The notes beneath the pieces were generated by a model, which was not told where the DNA came from, ran no database searches, and saw nothing but the letters and a program-made list of their open reading frames with translations. Of a DNA stretch of 64,000 bases, positions 51,957-60,862 are shown one piece after another (positions within the stretch are counted from its first letter, which is position 1; each line of letters opens with the position of its first letter). The DNA is from Limnohabitans sp. Rim28. Its GTDB lineage: Bacteria > Pseudomonadota > Gammaproteobacteria > Burkholderiales > Burkholderiaceae_C. A program made the translations under genes and the position numbers. The stretch spans positions 310,001-374,000 of the forward strand of contig NZ_ALKN02000002.1 in NCBI RefSeq assembly GCF_000293865.2. Reading direction: 5' to 3'.

Positions 51957-53813
51957 TCAGCGGTACATCGCCTCGATTTGGGGCGTGTATTTTTTCTCGA
52001 CCAATTTGCGCTTGAGCTTCATGGTCGGGGTCAGTTCCTCGTCTTCGGCGCTCAGCTGGGTGTCGAGCAACCAGAATTTCTTGATCTGCTCGACGCGCGC
52101 GAATTTCTTGTTGACCCGATCCACTTCGGCCTGGATCAGATTTTGCACCTCGGCGCTGTGCGTGAGGCTGGCGTAGTTGGAGAAAGGCACATCGTTGTCC
52201 TGTGCGTATTTCTCGACGTTCTCTTGGTCGATCATGACGATCACGGTCAGGTAAGGCCGTTTGTCGCCGATGACCACCGCGTCCGTGACATAGGGCGAGA
52301 ATTTCAATTCGTTTTCCAACTCGCTGGGGGTGATGTTTTTGCCGCCTGCCGTGATGATGATGTCTTTCATCCGGTCCGTGATGCGGAAAAACCCTTCCTC
52401 GTCCACCACGCCCACGTCGCCCGTATGCAGCCAGCCATCGGCATCGATGGTCTCGGCGGTTTTTTCGGGCAGGTTCAGGTAACCCATGAACACATTGGGG
52501 CCGCGCACCAAAATCTCGCTGGTCACCGGGTCCAAACGCATTTCGTTGTATTCGGCCGCTGGGCCGATCGAACCGGGCTTGATGCGGTCCGCCGGCACGC
52601 CCGTGGCTGCACCGCAGGTCTCGGTCATGCCCCACACCTCCAGCATGGGCAAGCCCAGCGCCAAATACCAACGCACCAACTCGGGCGAGATGGGCGCTGC
52701 CCCCGTGACCAAAAAGCGCGCGCGGTGGATGCCGATCATCTTGCGCACGTTGTTCAGCGCCAGCAAGCGTGCCACGTGAAAACGCAGCTTGAGGCTGGCG
52801 GGCACTGGCTTTTGCGCCAATACCAAATCGGCCACCTGTTGGCCCACGCCAATGGACCAACCGTATATGGCTTGCTGCAGCCCCCCGGCTTCCTTGAGCG
52901 CGATCATCACGCCCGAGTAAAACTTTTCCCACACGCGAGGCACGGCCGTGAAGACGGTGGGCGCGATTTCGCGCACGTTCTCGGGCACGGTTTCGGGGTT
53001 CTCGACAAAGTTGAGCTTGGCGCCGGTGTACATCGAGAAATACTCGCCACCCATGCGCTCGGCGATGTGGCACAGCGGCAAAAAGCACATGCACTCGTCA
53101 CGCTCGTCGCGGGCGATCAGGGTGTTGTAGCCTCTCACCGTGAACACCAAGCCGTGGTGGCTGTGCATGCCGCCTTTGGGTTTGCCGGTGGTGCCCGAGG
53201 TGTAGACCAAAATGGCCAGATCTTCGGGCTTGCAGGCAGCGCTGCGCTGCTGGAGCATGTCGGGGTGTTGCTGCGCGTGCTCGCGGCCCAAGGTTTGCAG
53301 CTGTTTCAGGCTGATGACCATCGGGTCCTGAAAGTCGCGCAGGCCGTCCATGTCGAACACCACGATCTTTTGCAGCAAGGGCAAGCTGTCACGCACGGCC
53401 AGGGCCTTGTCGAGCTGCTCGTCGTCTTCAACAAACAGCACGCGGGTGCCGGAGTCTTCGCACAGGTAATGCACTTGCTCGGGCGCGTCGGTCGGGTAGA
53501 TGCCGTTGGACACGCCACCCGCGCTCAGCACGGCGAGATCGCACAACACCCATTCGATGTTGGTGTTGGACAGGATAGAGGCGGTGTGCCGCGCCTCAAA
53601 GCCCAGTGCCATCAGGCCATGGCCAATTTCGCCCACGGCCTGGGCGGTCTCATCCCAGGTCCAACTGCGCCAGATGCCCAGTTCTTTTTGGCGCATCCAG
53701 ACATTGGGGCCACGTGCGGCCACCGCGTTCCAAAAGATGGCGGGGATGGTCTCGCCCGCCATGACAACATTTTTTTGCGGCGCAATGCCGGAGGTGTCCC
53801 AGAGTTGGCTCAT
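51957..53813 (-). CDS. AMP-dependent acyl-CoA synthetase in the liv operon
   Basis: 618 residues of the long-chain acyl-CoA synthetase type (similar to FadD15/AtuH-like enzymes). Motifs: VYTSGTTGKPKGGMHSHHG, WGMTETCGAATG, HTGDVGVVDEEGFFRITDRMKD, and a C-terminal ELTPTMKLKRK. It is 3 bases from livF and 49 from livK, so uptake and CoA activation are co-transcribed. It is the natural partner for an acid taken up by the ABC transporter and degraded by the atu-like operon. Confidence 0.9.
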   Translation of the reverse strand: MSQLWDTSGIAPQKNVVMAGETIPAIFWNAVAARGPNVWMRQKELGIWRSWTWDETAQAVGEIGHGLMALGFEARHTASILSNTNIEWVLCDLAVLSAGGVSNGIYPTDAPEQVHYLCEDSGTRVLFVEDDEQLDKALAVRDSLPLLQKIVVFDMDGLRDFQDPMVISLKQLQTLGREHAQQHPDMLQQRSAACKPEDLAILVYTSGTTGKPKGGMHSHHGLVFTVRGYNTLIARDERDECMCFLPLCHIAERMGGEYFSMYTGAKLNFVENPETVPENVREIAPTVFTAVPRVWEKFYSGVMIALKEAGGLQQAIYGWSIGVGQQVADLVLAQKPVPASLKLRFHVARLLALNNVRKMIGIHRARFLVTGAAPISPELVRWYLALGLPMLEVWGMTETCGAATGVPADRIKPGSIGPAAEYNEMRLDPVTSEILVRGPNVFMGYLNLPEKTAETIDADGWLHTGDVGVVDEEGFFRITDRMKDIIITAGGKNITPSELENELKFSPYVTDAVVIGDKRPYLTVIVMIDQENVEKYAQDNDVPFSNYASLTHSAEVQNLIQAEVDRVNKKFARVEQIKKFWLLDTQLSAEDEELTPTMKLKRKLVEKKYTPQIEAMYR

Positions 53814-53816
53814 GTT

Positions 53817-54635
53817 TTATCTCCAGGTTTTCTTCTTTTTCCAACGGCGGTCGGCGCGCACGCCCTCTTCTTTGAGCCCTAAGTAGAACTCCTTGATGTC
53901 CTCTTTTTCACGCAAGCGGGCGCAGGTGTCTTCCATCACAATGCGGCCGTTTTCCAGCACATAACCGTAGTCCGATGCGTTGAGCGCCATGTTGGCGTTT
54001 TGCTCGACCAGCAAGATGGTGGTGCCGCGCTCGCGGTTGATGCGCACCACGATTTCGAAAATCTCTTTGGTCAGCTTCGGGGACAGGCCCAAGCTTGGCT
54101 CGTCGAGCAGGATCAGATCGGGGTTGGCCATCAGCGCCCGGCTGATGGCCAGCATCTGCTGCTGCCCGCCCGAGAGCAAGCCCGCGTCTTGCGCAGCGCG
54201 CTCGCGCAAGATGGGAAAGTAGTTGTAAACGGCTTCCATGTCGCGTGCCACGCCATCGCGGTCCTTGCGGGTGTAGGCGCCCATCAGCAAGTTGTCGCGA
54301 ATCGACAGCAGCGGGAACACTTCGCGCCCCTCGGGCACATGCATCAGGCCGCGCTGCACGATGATGGCCGGGTCCAGCGCGGTGATGCTCTGGCCCTGGA
54401 ACTCGATCGAGCCCTTGCGTGGGTCGATGATGCCGCTGATGGTTTTGAGGATGGTGGTCTTGCCCGCACCGTTGGAGCCGAGTACGGTGGCAATCTCGCC
54501 GCGCCGCACCTGCAGGCTCACGCCGCGAATCGCCTTGATCGGGCCGTAGGCGCTCTCCACGTTGAGCAGCTTGAGCATCACATTGTCATCGGCTGCCTCG
54601 GGCGTGGTGTTCTGGGTCTGGGTGGCTGCGCTCAT
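53817..54635 (-). CDS. livF: ABC transporter ATP-binding protein LivF
   Basis: 272 residues. Walker A GSNGAGKTT, signature LSGGQQQMLAISRALM, Walker B DLILLDEPSLGLSP. It opens after a 20-residue extension (ends near DDNVMLKLLNVESAYG), and the C-terminus is longer than the usual 235 residues. It pairs with LivG as the second ATPase. It overlaps livG by 4 bases. Confidence 0.92.
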   Translation of the reverse strand: MSAATQTQNTTPEAADDNVMLKLLNVESAYGPIKAIRGVSLQVRRGEIATVLGSNGAGKTTILKTISGIIDPRKGSIEFQGQSITALDPAIIVQRGLMHVPEGREVFPLLSIRDNLLMGAYTRKDRDGVARDMEAVYNYFPILRERAAQDAGLLSGGQQQMLAISRALMANPDLILLDEPSLGLSPKLTKEIFEIVVRINRERGTTILLVEQNANMALNASDYGYVLENGRIVMEDTCARLREKEDIKEFYLGLKEEGVRADRRWKKKKTWR

Positions 54636-55465
54636 GCGGCACCTCCGGGCACGTAATTTTCACGGCGCAAGGCAGACACATCGTCCACCGAGCCCAAATA
54701 GGCCTCGATGACGCCGGGGTCGCTTTGCACCTGGCTGGGGGTACCGGTGGCGAGTTCTTCGCCTTGGCTCATGGCCAGCACACGGTCCGACACTTTGGAG
54801 ACCAGACTCATGTCGTGCTCGACCATGAGCACGGTGATGCCCAGCTCGTTTTTGATGTCCGAGATCCAGAACGCCATGTCGTCGGTTTCCTCGACGTTCA
54901 GGCCCGAAGAAGGTTCGTCCAGCAGCAGCAGCTTGGGCTCGGTGCACAGGGCGCGGGCCAGTTCGACCACTTTGCGCACGCCATACGGCAGGCCCGCCAC
55001 CATCGAATCGCGGTGGTGTTGCAGGTCTAAAAAGTCAATGACTTCCTCGACCTTTTCACGCGCTTCGATTTCGGCAGCGCGGGTTTTGGCGCTGAAAAAT
55101 ATTTCGCTCCACAAGCCCGTCTTGCGGTGTGTGTGGCGGCCGATCAAAAGGTTTTGCAGCACGGTGGCGTGCTCGAACAATTCAATGTTCTGAAACGTGC
55201 GGGCAATGCCCAGGCTCGCAATCTGGTGCGGCGGCTGGTCGGTCAGGCGCAACGTGCCTTGCGGCCCGGCGTAGTCGATCACGCCCGTGGTGGGGGTGTA
55301 AATGCGGCTGATCAGGTTGAACACGGTGGTCTTGCCTGCGCCGTTGGGGCCGATCAGGGTGAAGACTTCGCCGCGCTTGACGTCGAAGCTGACCTTGTTG
55401 ACGGCCAGCACGCCACCAAAGCGAACGCTCAGGTCTTGGGCGGATAAAAGGATGTCTGCGTTCAT
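54632..55465 (-). CDS. livG: ABC transporter ATP-binding protein LivG
   Basis: 277 residues. Walker A GPNGAGKTTVFNLISRIYTP, a LivG-type signature region VRKVVELARALCTEP, Walker B LLLDEPSSGLNVEE, and the Switch His in VEHDMSLV. The signature motif reads LPYGVRKVVE rather than LSxGQ, which is common for LivG proteins (LPYGxQR). It overlaps livF and livM by 4 bases each. Confidence 0.92.
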   Translation of the reverse strand: MNADILLSAQDLSVRFGGVLAVNKVSFDVKRGEVFTLIGPNGAGKTTVFNLISRIYTPTTGVIDYAGPQGTLRLTDQPPHQIASLGIARTFQNIELFEHATVLQNLLIGRHTHRKTGLWSEIFFSAKTRAAEIEAREKVEEVIDFLDLQHHRDSMVAGLPYGVRKVVELARALCTEPKLLLLDEPSSGLNVEETDDMAFWISDIKNELGITVLMVEHDMSLVSKVSDRVLAMSQGEELATGTPSQVQSDPGVIEAYLGSVDDVSALRRENYVPGGAA

Positions 55466-56538
55466 TTCAGGCGGTCCGACTTCTGGAACGATTTTTGGCG
55501 CTTGAACAGGCCACGGCGGTAAAACGGGAACAACTGGAACCAGGTGCGCACCTTGAGCCAGCGGCCATACAGACCCATGGGCTCAAACAACACAAAGGCA
55601 ATCAGCACCATGCCGTAGACCGTGCCCTGCAAACCGGCGGCGCCGCCAATGGCAGCGGGTAAAAAGTCTTTGCCCAAAGAAATCAGCTGCGGCATGACGA
55701 TCAGGAAGATGGCACCGAGGAACGCGCCGTGGATCGAGCCTAATCCGCCGATCACCACCATCAAGAGCAAGTCGATCGACTGGATGATGCTGAACTGCTC
55801 AGGCGAGAGGAACTGGATTTTGTGCGCGTACAAAGCACCGCCAATGCCCGCCAGCGCGGCCGACAAAGCGAAAGACAAGGTTTTGTAGCGCGCCAAGTGG
55901 ATGCCCATGCTTTGCGCCGAGATTTCAGAGTCGCGGATGGCCACAAAGGCACGTCCGGTGGACGAACGCAGCAGGTTCACGATGGCCAAGGTGGCCCCCA
56001 CCGCAACGATCAAGCACAGGAAATAAAACGATTCGGTGCTGTCCAAGGTCCAACTGCCGATGGTGGGGTAGCCAACCATCAGGCCCGCGTTGCCGCCCGT
56101 CACGCTCTCCCAGCGGGCCATGCCCTCTTCGACAATGAAACCAAAAGCCAGCGTGGCCATGCCCAGGTAAATGCCTTTGACGCGCAGGGCAGGCAAACCC
56201 ACGATGATGCCGACGATGGCCGAGAACACGCCCGCGCACACCAGCGCCAGCGGGAACGGCACACCCGCATTGACCATGACGGCCTGCGTGTAAGCCCCCA
56301 CGCCCAAAAACGCAGCGTGGCCCAGCGAGAACAAGCCGGTAAAGCCCGCCAGCAGCATCAGACCCAGGCCCACCACCGCATAGATCAGCACAAAGGTCAG
56401 TTGGGCCAGCCAGTATTCAGGCACCACCCAAGGCGCAGCCACCAGAAACACGCCCAGCAGGCTGTACCAGAACACATGGCCGCCGTGCTTGGCCAGCTTC
56501 ACGTCCTGGTTGTAGTCGGTTTTGAAGATGAAACGCAT
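55462..56538 (-). CDS. livM: ABC transporter permease LivM
   Basis: 358 residues with about nine to ten hydrophobic segments; LivM motifs GLGLMLLAGFTGLFSLGHAAF and GIGGALYAHKIQFLSPEQF are present. It forms the membrane channel with LivH. It starts 9 bases after the livH stop and overlaps livG by 4 bases. Confidence 0.92.
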   Translation of the reverse strand: MRFIFKTDYNQDVKLAKHGGHVFWYSLLGVFLVAAPWVVPEYWLAQLTFVLIYAVVGLGLMLLAGFTGLFSLGHAAFLGVGAYTQAVMVNAGVPFPLALVCAGVFSAIVGIIVGLPALRVKGIYLGMATLAFGFIVEEGMARWESVTGGNAGLMVGYPTIGSWTLDSTESFYFLCLIVAVGATLAIVNLLRSSTGRAFVAIRDSEISAQSMGIHLARYKTLSFALSAALAGIGGALYAHKIQFLSPEQFSIIQSIDLLLMVVIGGLGSIHGAFLGAIFLIVMPQLISLGKDFLPAAIGGAAGLQGTVYGMVLIAFVLFEPMGLYGRWLKVRTWFQLFPFYRRGLFKRQKSFQKSDRLK

Positions 56539-56547
56539 GCCGAGGCC

Positions 56548-57423
56548 TCAGACTTTCTTGCGCAATTGTTCGCCGAACAAGCCGTTCGGCTTGAGCACCA
56601 GCATCAGCAGCACCACGATGTAGGGGGCAATGTCCTTGAAGCCCTCGGGCAGGTAAAAACCCGAGAACGACTCGACGATGCCGATCACCAGACCGCCCAC
56701 GATGGCGCCGGGCAAGCTGCCAAATCCACCCACCACCGCAGCAGGGAATGCCTTCAGACCGATGAAACCCATGTTGGCATGGACAAAGGTGATGGGCGCC
56801 AAAAGCAAACCCGCCACAGCCGCCACGCCTGCAGCCAAGCCCCAAACCAGACCGTTGATCTGTTTGACCGGGATGCCCATGTAATAAGCGGCCAATTGGT
56901 TTTGCGAGGCCGCCTGCATGGCGATGCCCAGCTTGCTGTACTTGAACATGGCAAACAGGCCCAGGCACAAAATGCCGGTGGCGCCGATCACCACCAATTG
57001 TTCGGCAGCGATCACCAATCCGCCCAAGCGCAAGACCTCTCCTGCATAGGGCACAGGCATGGTGTGGGTGTCGGTGCCCACATCGGGGATCATGGTGATC
57101 AGGCCGCGAAGCACATAGCCCACGCCGATGGTGAGCATGACGATGGAGAAAGCCGGCTGACCCAGGATGGGGCGGATGACCAAACGTTCAAGCAATACGC
57201 CAAAAATACCCATGGCCACGATGGCCGCAGGCACAGAAATCCAGAAAGGAAAACCCAGCAGCGTCATGGCAGCCAAGCCCGAAAAGGCCCCCACCATCAT
57301 CAGGTCACCCTGGGCAAAGCTCACCGTTTCGGTGGCTTTGTAAATCAGCACGAAACCCAGGGCAATGAGTCCGTAAATACAGCCCTGGGCCACACCGCTG
57401 ATCAGCAGTTGCAGCAATTGCAC
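56548..57423 (-). CDS. livH: ABC transporter permease LivH
   Basis: 291 residues from GTG 57423, chosen because AAAGGAG lies 6 bases before it. The start reads VQLLQLLISGVAQGCIYGLI, the typical LivH N-terminus; an upstream in-frame start would add 10 unrelated residues. Membrane motifs GLIALGFVLIYKATETVSFAQGDL and VVGGFGSLPGAIVGG are conserved. It is the first gene of the uptake operon and diverges from atuA across 175 bases. Confidence 0.92.
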   Translation of the reverse strand: MQLLQLLISGVAQGCIYGLIALGFVLIYKATETVSFAQGDLMMVGAFSGLAAMTLLGFPFWISVPAAIVAMGIFGVLLERLVIRPILGQPAFSIVMLTIGVGYVLRGLITMIPDVGTDTHTMPVPYAGEVLRLGGLVIAAEQLVVIGATGILCLGLFAMFKYSKLGIAMQAASQNQLAAYYMGIPVKQINGLVWGLAAGVAAVAGLLLAPITFVHANMGFIGLKAFPAAVVGGFGSLPGAIVGGLVIGIVESFSGFYLPEGFKDIAPYIVVLLMLVLKPNGLFGEQLRKKV

Positions 57424-57504
57424 ACCTGTCTCCTTTGGTTGAATGTCTTGCAACGCGCGTCAAAAGAGAGTTATGGCGCCCTCCGTGGGCGGCCTCCAAC
57501 TTTT

Positions 57505-57519
57505 GCGAACGATCGTGCG
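57505..57519. promoter_or_regulatory. Candidate operator between livH and atuA
   Basis: GCGAACGATCGTGCG contains the perfect palindrome ACGATCGT (57509-57516) with near-symmetrical CG flanks. It lies in the 175-base divergent promoter region, 80 bases before the atuA ATG and 82 from livH. AACGATCGTT-like sequences are typical TetR operators. A GGGG-TTGT-CCCC hairpin (57551-57562) follows in the atuA leader. Confidence 0.45.
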
Positions 57520-57598
57520 ATTATGGTTGTCTTAAAAGAGACTTTTCCTAGGGGTTGTCCCCCATTACGGCCCATACACAAGGCTTCAACATCACCTT

Positions 57599-58990
57599 AT
57601 GAAGCAATCCATTCGCATCGGTTCGGGCCTGGGCTTTTATGGCGACAACTGGGAACCCGTGGTGGCCAGCATCGAGCGCGGCCAAGTGCATTACATCGCC
57701 AGCGACCATCTGGCCGAACTCACACTGGCCATCTTGCAAAAAGACCGGCAACGCGACCCTGCTCTGGGCTATGCCCGCGATGTGGTGCCCATGCTGATGC
57801 GCCTGTGGCCCTTGATGCAGCCGCGCGGGGTCCGGTTCGTTTGCAACGCGGGCGGGCTCAACCCCATGGGCGCAGCGCAGGCGGTGCAAACAGCGCTGGC
57901 TGCCAAAGGCTGGCACCCACGCATCGCAGTCGTCAGTGGCGACGATGTGCTGACGCAACTGCAAACACCCGACACCCGCTTTGACCACCTGATGAACGGC
58001 GCACAGGTGACCAGCGTGCGCGAGCGGCTGGTGTTTGGCAACGCCTATTTGGGCGCACAACCTATTGTGGGCGCGCTGGAGCAAGGGGCCGACATCGTGA
58101 TCACCGGGCGGGTGGCCGATGCCGCGCTGTTTTTGGGGCCACTGGTGCATGGCCTGGGCTGGAAGCTGGCCGATGCGGCCACGCCCGAGGACTTCAACCG
58201 CTTGGCGCAGGGCCTGACGGTGGGGCATTTGCTCGAATGCTCGGGCCAGGGGAGCGGCGGCAATTTTGGCAGTCAAGGCCATTGGCAACAGATCCCTGAC
58301 TTGGCACACATCGGTTACCCGATCGCCGAGGTCTTGGCAGACGGCACGGCCTTCATCACCAAAGCGCCCGGTACCGGAGGTTTGGTCAACTTTGACACCG
58401 TACGCCAGCAACTGCTGTACGAGGTGCACAACCCGCATGCTTATTTTTCGCCCGATGTGGTGCTCGACATGGGCCAGATCGAGTTGCGCGATGAAGGTGA
58501 GCACCGGGTGCGCGTGACCGGCGCACTGGGCCAAGCGCCGACCGATCAGCTCAAGGTGGTGGCGGGCTTCAAGGATGGCTTCAAAGCCGAGGTCAGTTGG
58601 GGCTTTTCCTGGCCCGATGCTTGGGACAAGGTGCAAGCTGCAGAGACCATGATCCGAACACAACTGAAAGAGCGCCACATGCCTTTTGACGAGCTGTTTG
58701 TCGAATACCCCGGCCTCAATTCAGCGCACGGCCCCCTGGCCCCGATGCCGCCAGCGGCCGAACTCAATGAGCGGGCCGAAATTTGGGTGCGCATGGTGCT
58801 GCGCACACCCAGCAAAGCGGCTGCCGATGGCTTTGGCCGATTGTTCCCTTGGATGGCGCTGAGTGGACCGGCTTTCACATGCGGCTTTCAAGGCCTGAAC
58901 AACACGACTGAATTGCTGGGCATCTGGCCCACGCTGATTCCGCGCCAGCGGGTACCCGCCCAAATGGAGATCTTGGAGCCCAGCGCATGA
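57599..58990 (+). CDS. atuA: AtuA-family protein, main domain
   Basis: 463 residues of the DUF1446/AtuA family. It opens IRIGSGLGFYGDNWEPVVAS and contains YIASDHLAELTLAIL, VRFVCNAGGLNPMGAAQAVQ, ITGRVADAALFLGPLVHGLGW and LLECSGQGSGGNFG. AtuA is essential for acyclic terpene (citronellol/geraniol) growth in Pseudomonas, but its exact reaction is not settled. It is coupled to the next gene by an ATGA overlap. It diverges from the liv-acyl-CoA synthetase operon. Confidence 0.85.
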   Translation: MKQSIRIGSGLGFYGDNWEPVVASIERGQVHYIASDHLAELTLAILQKDRQRDPALGYARDVVPMLMRLWPLMQPRGVRFVCNAGGLNPMGAAQAVQTALAAKGWHPRIAVVSGDDVLTQLQTPDTRFDHLMNGAQVTSVRERLVFGNAYLGAQPIVGALEQGADIVITGRVADAALFLGPLVHGLGWKLADAATPEDFNRLAQGLTVGHLLECSGQGSGGNFGSQGHWQQIPDLAHIGYPIAEVLADGTAFITKAPGTGGLVNFDTVRQQLLYEVHNPHAYFSPDVVLDMGQIELRDEGEHRVRVTGALGQAPTDQLKVVAGFKDGFKAEVSWGFSWPDAWDKVQAAETMIRTQLKERHMPFDELFVEYPGLNSAHGPLAPMPPAAELNERAEIWVRMVLRTPSKAAADGFGRLFPWMALSGPAFTCGFQGLNNTTELLGIWPTLIPRQRVPAQMEILEPSA

Positions 58991-59367
58991 ACAACACACC
59001 TCTCGTCAAGATTCCACTGGCTCAGATTGCCCACGCCCGCAGCGGTGACAAGGCCGATTGGGTGGACTTTGGGCTGTTTGCCTGGAACGAGGCGGGTTAC
59101 CGGATCATTGAACGCGAAGTCACGGCCGCCAAAGTGCAGGCGCATTTCGCACCCTGGCTGTCAGGCCAGGTCGATGCTTGGCCGCTGCCCAATATTTGGG
59201 CCCTGAAGTTCGTGTTGCACGGCGCACTGCAAGGCGGCGGTGCGCGCAATCTGCGCCTGGACAATCTGGGCAAATCCATGGGCGCAGCGCTGCTGCGACT
59301 GGACATTGAAATCAGTGCGCAAGAGCTGGCCCTGGCCCAAAAAACCACCGAACGCGCAGGCCCCTGA
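58987..59367 (+). CDS. AtuA C-terminal domain as a separate protein
   Basis: 126 residues, equivalent to the C-terminal ferredoxin-fold domain of longer AtuA proteins. Recognised by the opening VKIPLAQIAHARSGDKADWV and the middle WALKFVLHGALQGGGARNLRLDN. It is a separate gene overlapping the main domain gene by 4 bases, so the two halves should be made in equal amounts and probably form a complex. The frame change at the overlap is a normal stop-start, with no sign of a decayed fusion. Confidence 0.85.
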   Translation: MNNTPLVKIPLAQIAHARSGDKADWVDFGLFAWNEAGYRIIEREVTAAKVQAHFAPWLSGQVDAWPLPNIWALKFVLHGALQGGGARNLRLDNLGKSMGAALLRLDIEISAQELALAQKTTERAGP

Positions 59368-59371
59368 GCCC

Positions 59372-59390
59372 GCACCCGCAAGCGGGGTGC
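59372..59390. terminator. Hairpin between convergent genes
   Basis: GCACCC (59372-59377) and GGGTGC (59385-59390) form a perfect 6-base stem with a 7-base loop. It fills the 24-base gap between the stops of the AtuA partner gene and the amidohydrolase gene. No T-run. Confidence 0.5.
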
Positions 59391-59391
59391 A

Positions 59392-60285
59392 TCAGGCAAA
59401 ACGGTACAAGCGCTGCGGGTTGTCCACCAAGAAGGCCTGTTGCCCTGCTGCATCTGGGACGATCGTGGTGATCGCATTGACTAAGGCCGCGTCGTCCGGA
59501 ATATGCGTGTGGTTGGGGTGAGGCCAGTCGCTGCCCCACACGCAGCGGTCACCGTGCGCACGCCACAACTGCTGCGCCAGCGCCACGCCGTGGGTGTAGC
59601 GTTCATCCGGTGCTGCATGCGCATCGATGCGGTCTATGCCGCTGAGCTTGACCCAAAAATGGGACGCATCCAGCAGGCGCATCAAGGCTTGAAAGTCTTC
59701 GTGCTGCGCGCCCAGCCGTGCGTCGACACGTCCCATGTGATCGATCACCACAGGCACCGGGCTTTGCAACAACCAAGGTCCCAACTCATGAACCAATGCC
59801 GATTCAAAATGAACCTGTAAATGCAGCCCGTGGGCCGCCAAGCGGGGGGTCAGGGCCAGGACCTCGCGCACATCGGCACCCGCACCCAAATGCCGCATGA
59901 AATTGAAACGAACGCCACGCATGCCGGCCTGCGCCAATCGTGCCAATTCGGCATCGGGCACATCGACAGGCACCAGCGCCACGCCCAGGTAACGCCCCTC
60001 ACCGTGGTCGATCGCATCTTCGACCACACGGTTGTCCATGCCATGCACCATGGATTGCACGATCACGCAGCGCTCAATGCCCAAAGTGCGGTGCAGGGCA
60101 TACAGGGTGTCGCGCGGCGCGGCCACGGGGGTGATTTGGCGCAAAGGGTTGTAAGCAAAGCGCTCGGGGGGGCCAAACACATGGACATGCGCATCGCAGG
60201 CGCCCGGTGGAAGCTGCCAGCGGGGTGTTTGTGGCTGCGCATCATAGGTACGCACCGGCAACTGCTGATCGTGCAAGGAGGTCAT
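59392..60285 (-). CDS. 2-Pyrone-4,6-dicarboxylate hydrolase-like amidohydrolase
   Basis: 297 residues from ATG 60285, which overlaps the upstream gene stop (ATGA). The amidohydrolase_2 fold is shown by CDAHVHVFGPPERFAY at the N-terminus, GMRGVRFNF, VQVHFES-like LQVHFESALVHEL, VIDHMGRVDA and CVWGSDWPHPNHT at the C-terminus with the metal-site Asp. This family includes LigI, which opens 2-pyrone-4,6-dicarboxylate in lignin aromatic degradation, as well as lactonases. The real substrate is unknown. Confidence 0.83.
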   Translation of the reverse strand: MTSLHDQQLPVRTYDAQPQTPRWQLPPGACDAHVHVFGPPERFAYNPLRQITPVAAPRDTLYALHRTLGIERCVIVQSMVHGMDNRVVEDAIDHGEGRYLGVALVPVDVPDAELARLAQAGMRGVRFNFMRHLGAGADVREVLALTPRLAAHGLHLQVHFESALVHELGPWLLQSPVPVVIDHMGRVDARLGAQHEDFQALMRLLDASHFWVKLSGIDRIDAHAAPDERYTHGVALAQQLWRAHGDRCVWGSDWPHPNHTHIPDDAALVNAITTIVPDAAGQQAFLVDNPQRLYRFA

Positions 60286-60815
60286 GCGGGGCTGCTCGGA
60301 TGAACAAATAAGGTTCGGCGGGTATTGCGGAACAAGGGCCGCACGCGGCTGCTCCAATCGGTGTGGCGCACGGCCAGCCAAGGTTCTGACTCGGTCACTT
60401 GGGCGCTCTCCAAGTCATAACAGGCCACATGCAGGGGCAGCCCAGCAGGACCCTCGCAACGCATCAAACGGCGCGCTCTGATGCATCCCGGCACCTTGGA
60501 CAAGCCGGGCAAATGCTCTTGTTCGTACCAAGCTTGAAAATCATCTTCACCACCCACGGCCACATCGGTTTCGACCACATAGTGAAAACCGGCTTGAACC
60601 CGAGACATGGCACCGCCTGGCACCATCAGATCAGTGCCAGGGGCCAGCGTTTCCCAGAATGCGCCCGCGCTTGGACTTGGACGCTCGTGAAGCGGACCTG
60701 TCCAATAATGCCGCCAGCCTTGTACGTCACCACGCCATGCACGCCACGATTGCAGGTCTGCCAAGGCCGGCCCATGCCACGGACCGGCCTGATCACATAA
60801 CCAAATTGCACTCAC
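60282..60815 (-). CDS. EthD-like small protein (dimeric alpha-beta barrel type)
   Basis: 177 residues from GTG 60815; AGGGAG lies 5 bases before it, and an ATG one frame off leads directly into a stop. The C-terminal half contains DDFQAWYEQEHLPGLSKVPG (about 98-117), typical of EthD/DABB-type proteins, where the His-Leu-Pro motif lines a small cavity. The N-terminal half has no known motif. It overlaps the downstream amidohydrolase gene by 4 bases. Function unknown. Confidence 0.75.
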   Translation of the reverse strand: MSAIWLCDQAGPWHGPALADLQSWRAWRGDVQGWRHYWTGPLHERPSPSAGAFWETLAPGTDLMVPGGAMSRVQAGFHYVVETDVAVGGEDDFQAWYEQEHLPGLSKVPGCIRARRLMRCEGPAGLPLHVACYDLESAQVTESEPWLAVRHTDWSSRVRPLFRNTRRTLFVHPSSPA

Positions 60816-60862
60816 ATCGTCTCCCTGTTCCTGGACGTTAAAGGCCTGCGCAGCTTGCCAAC

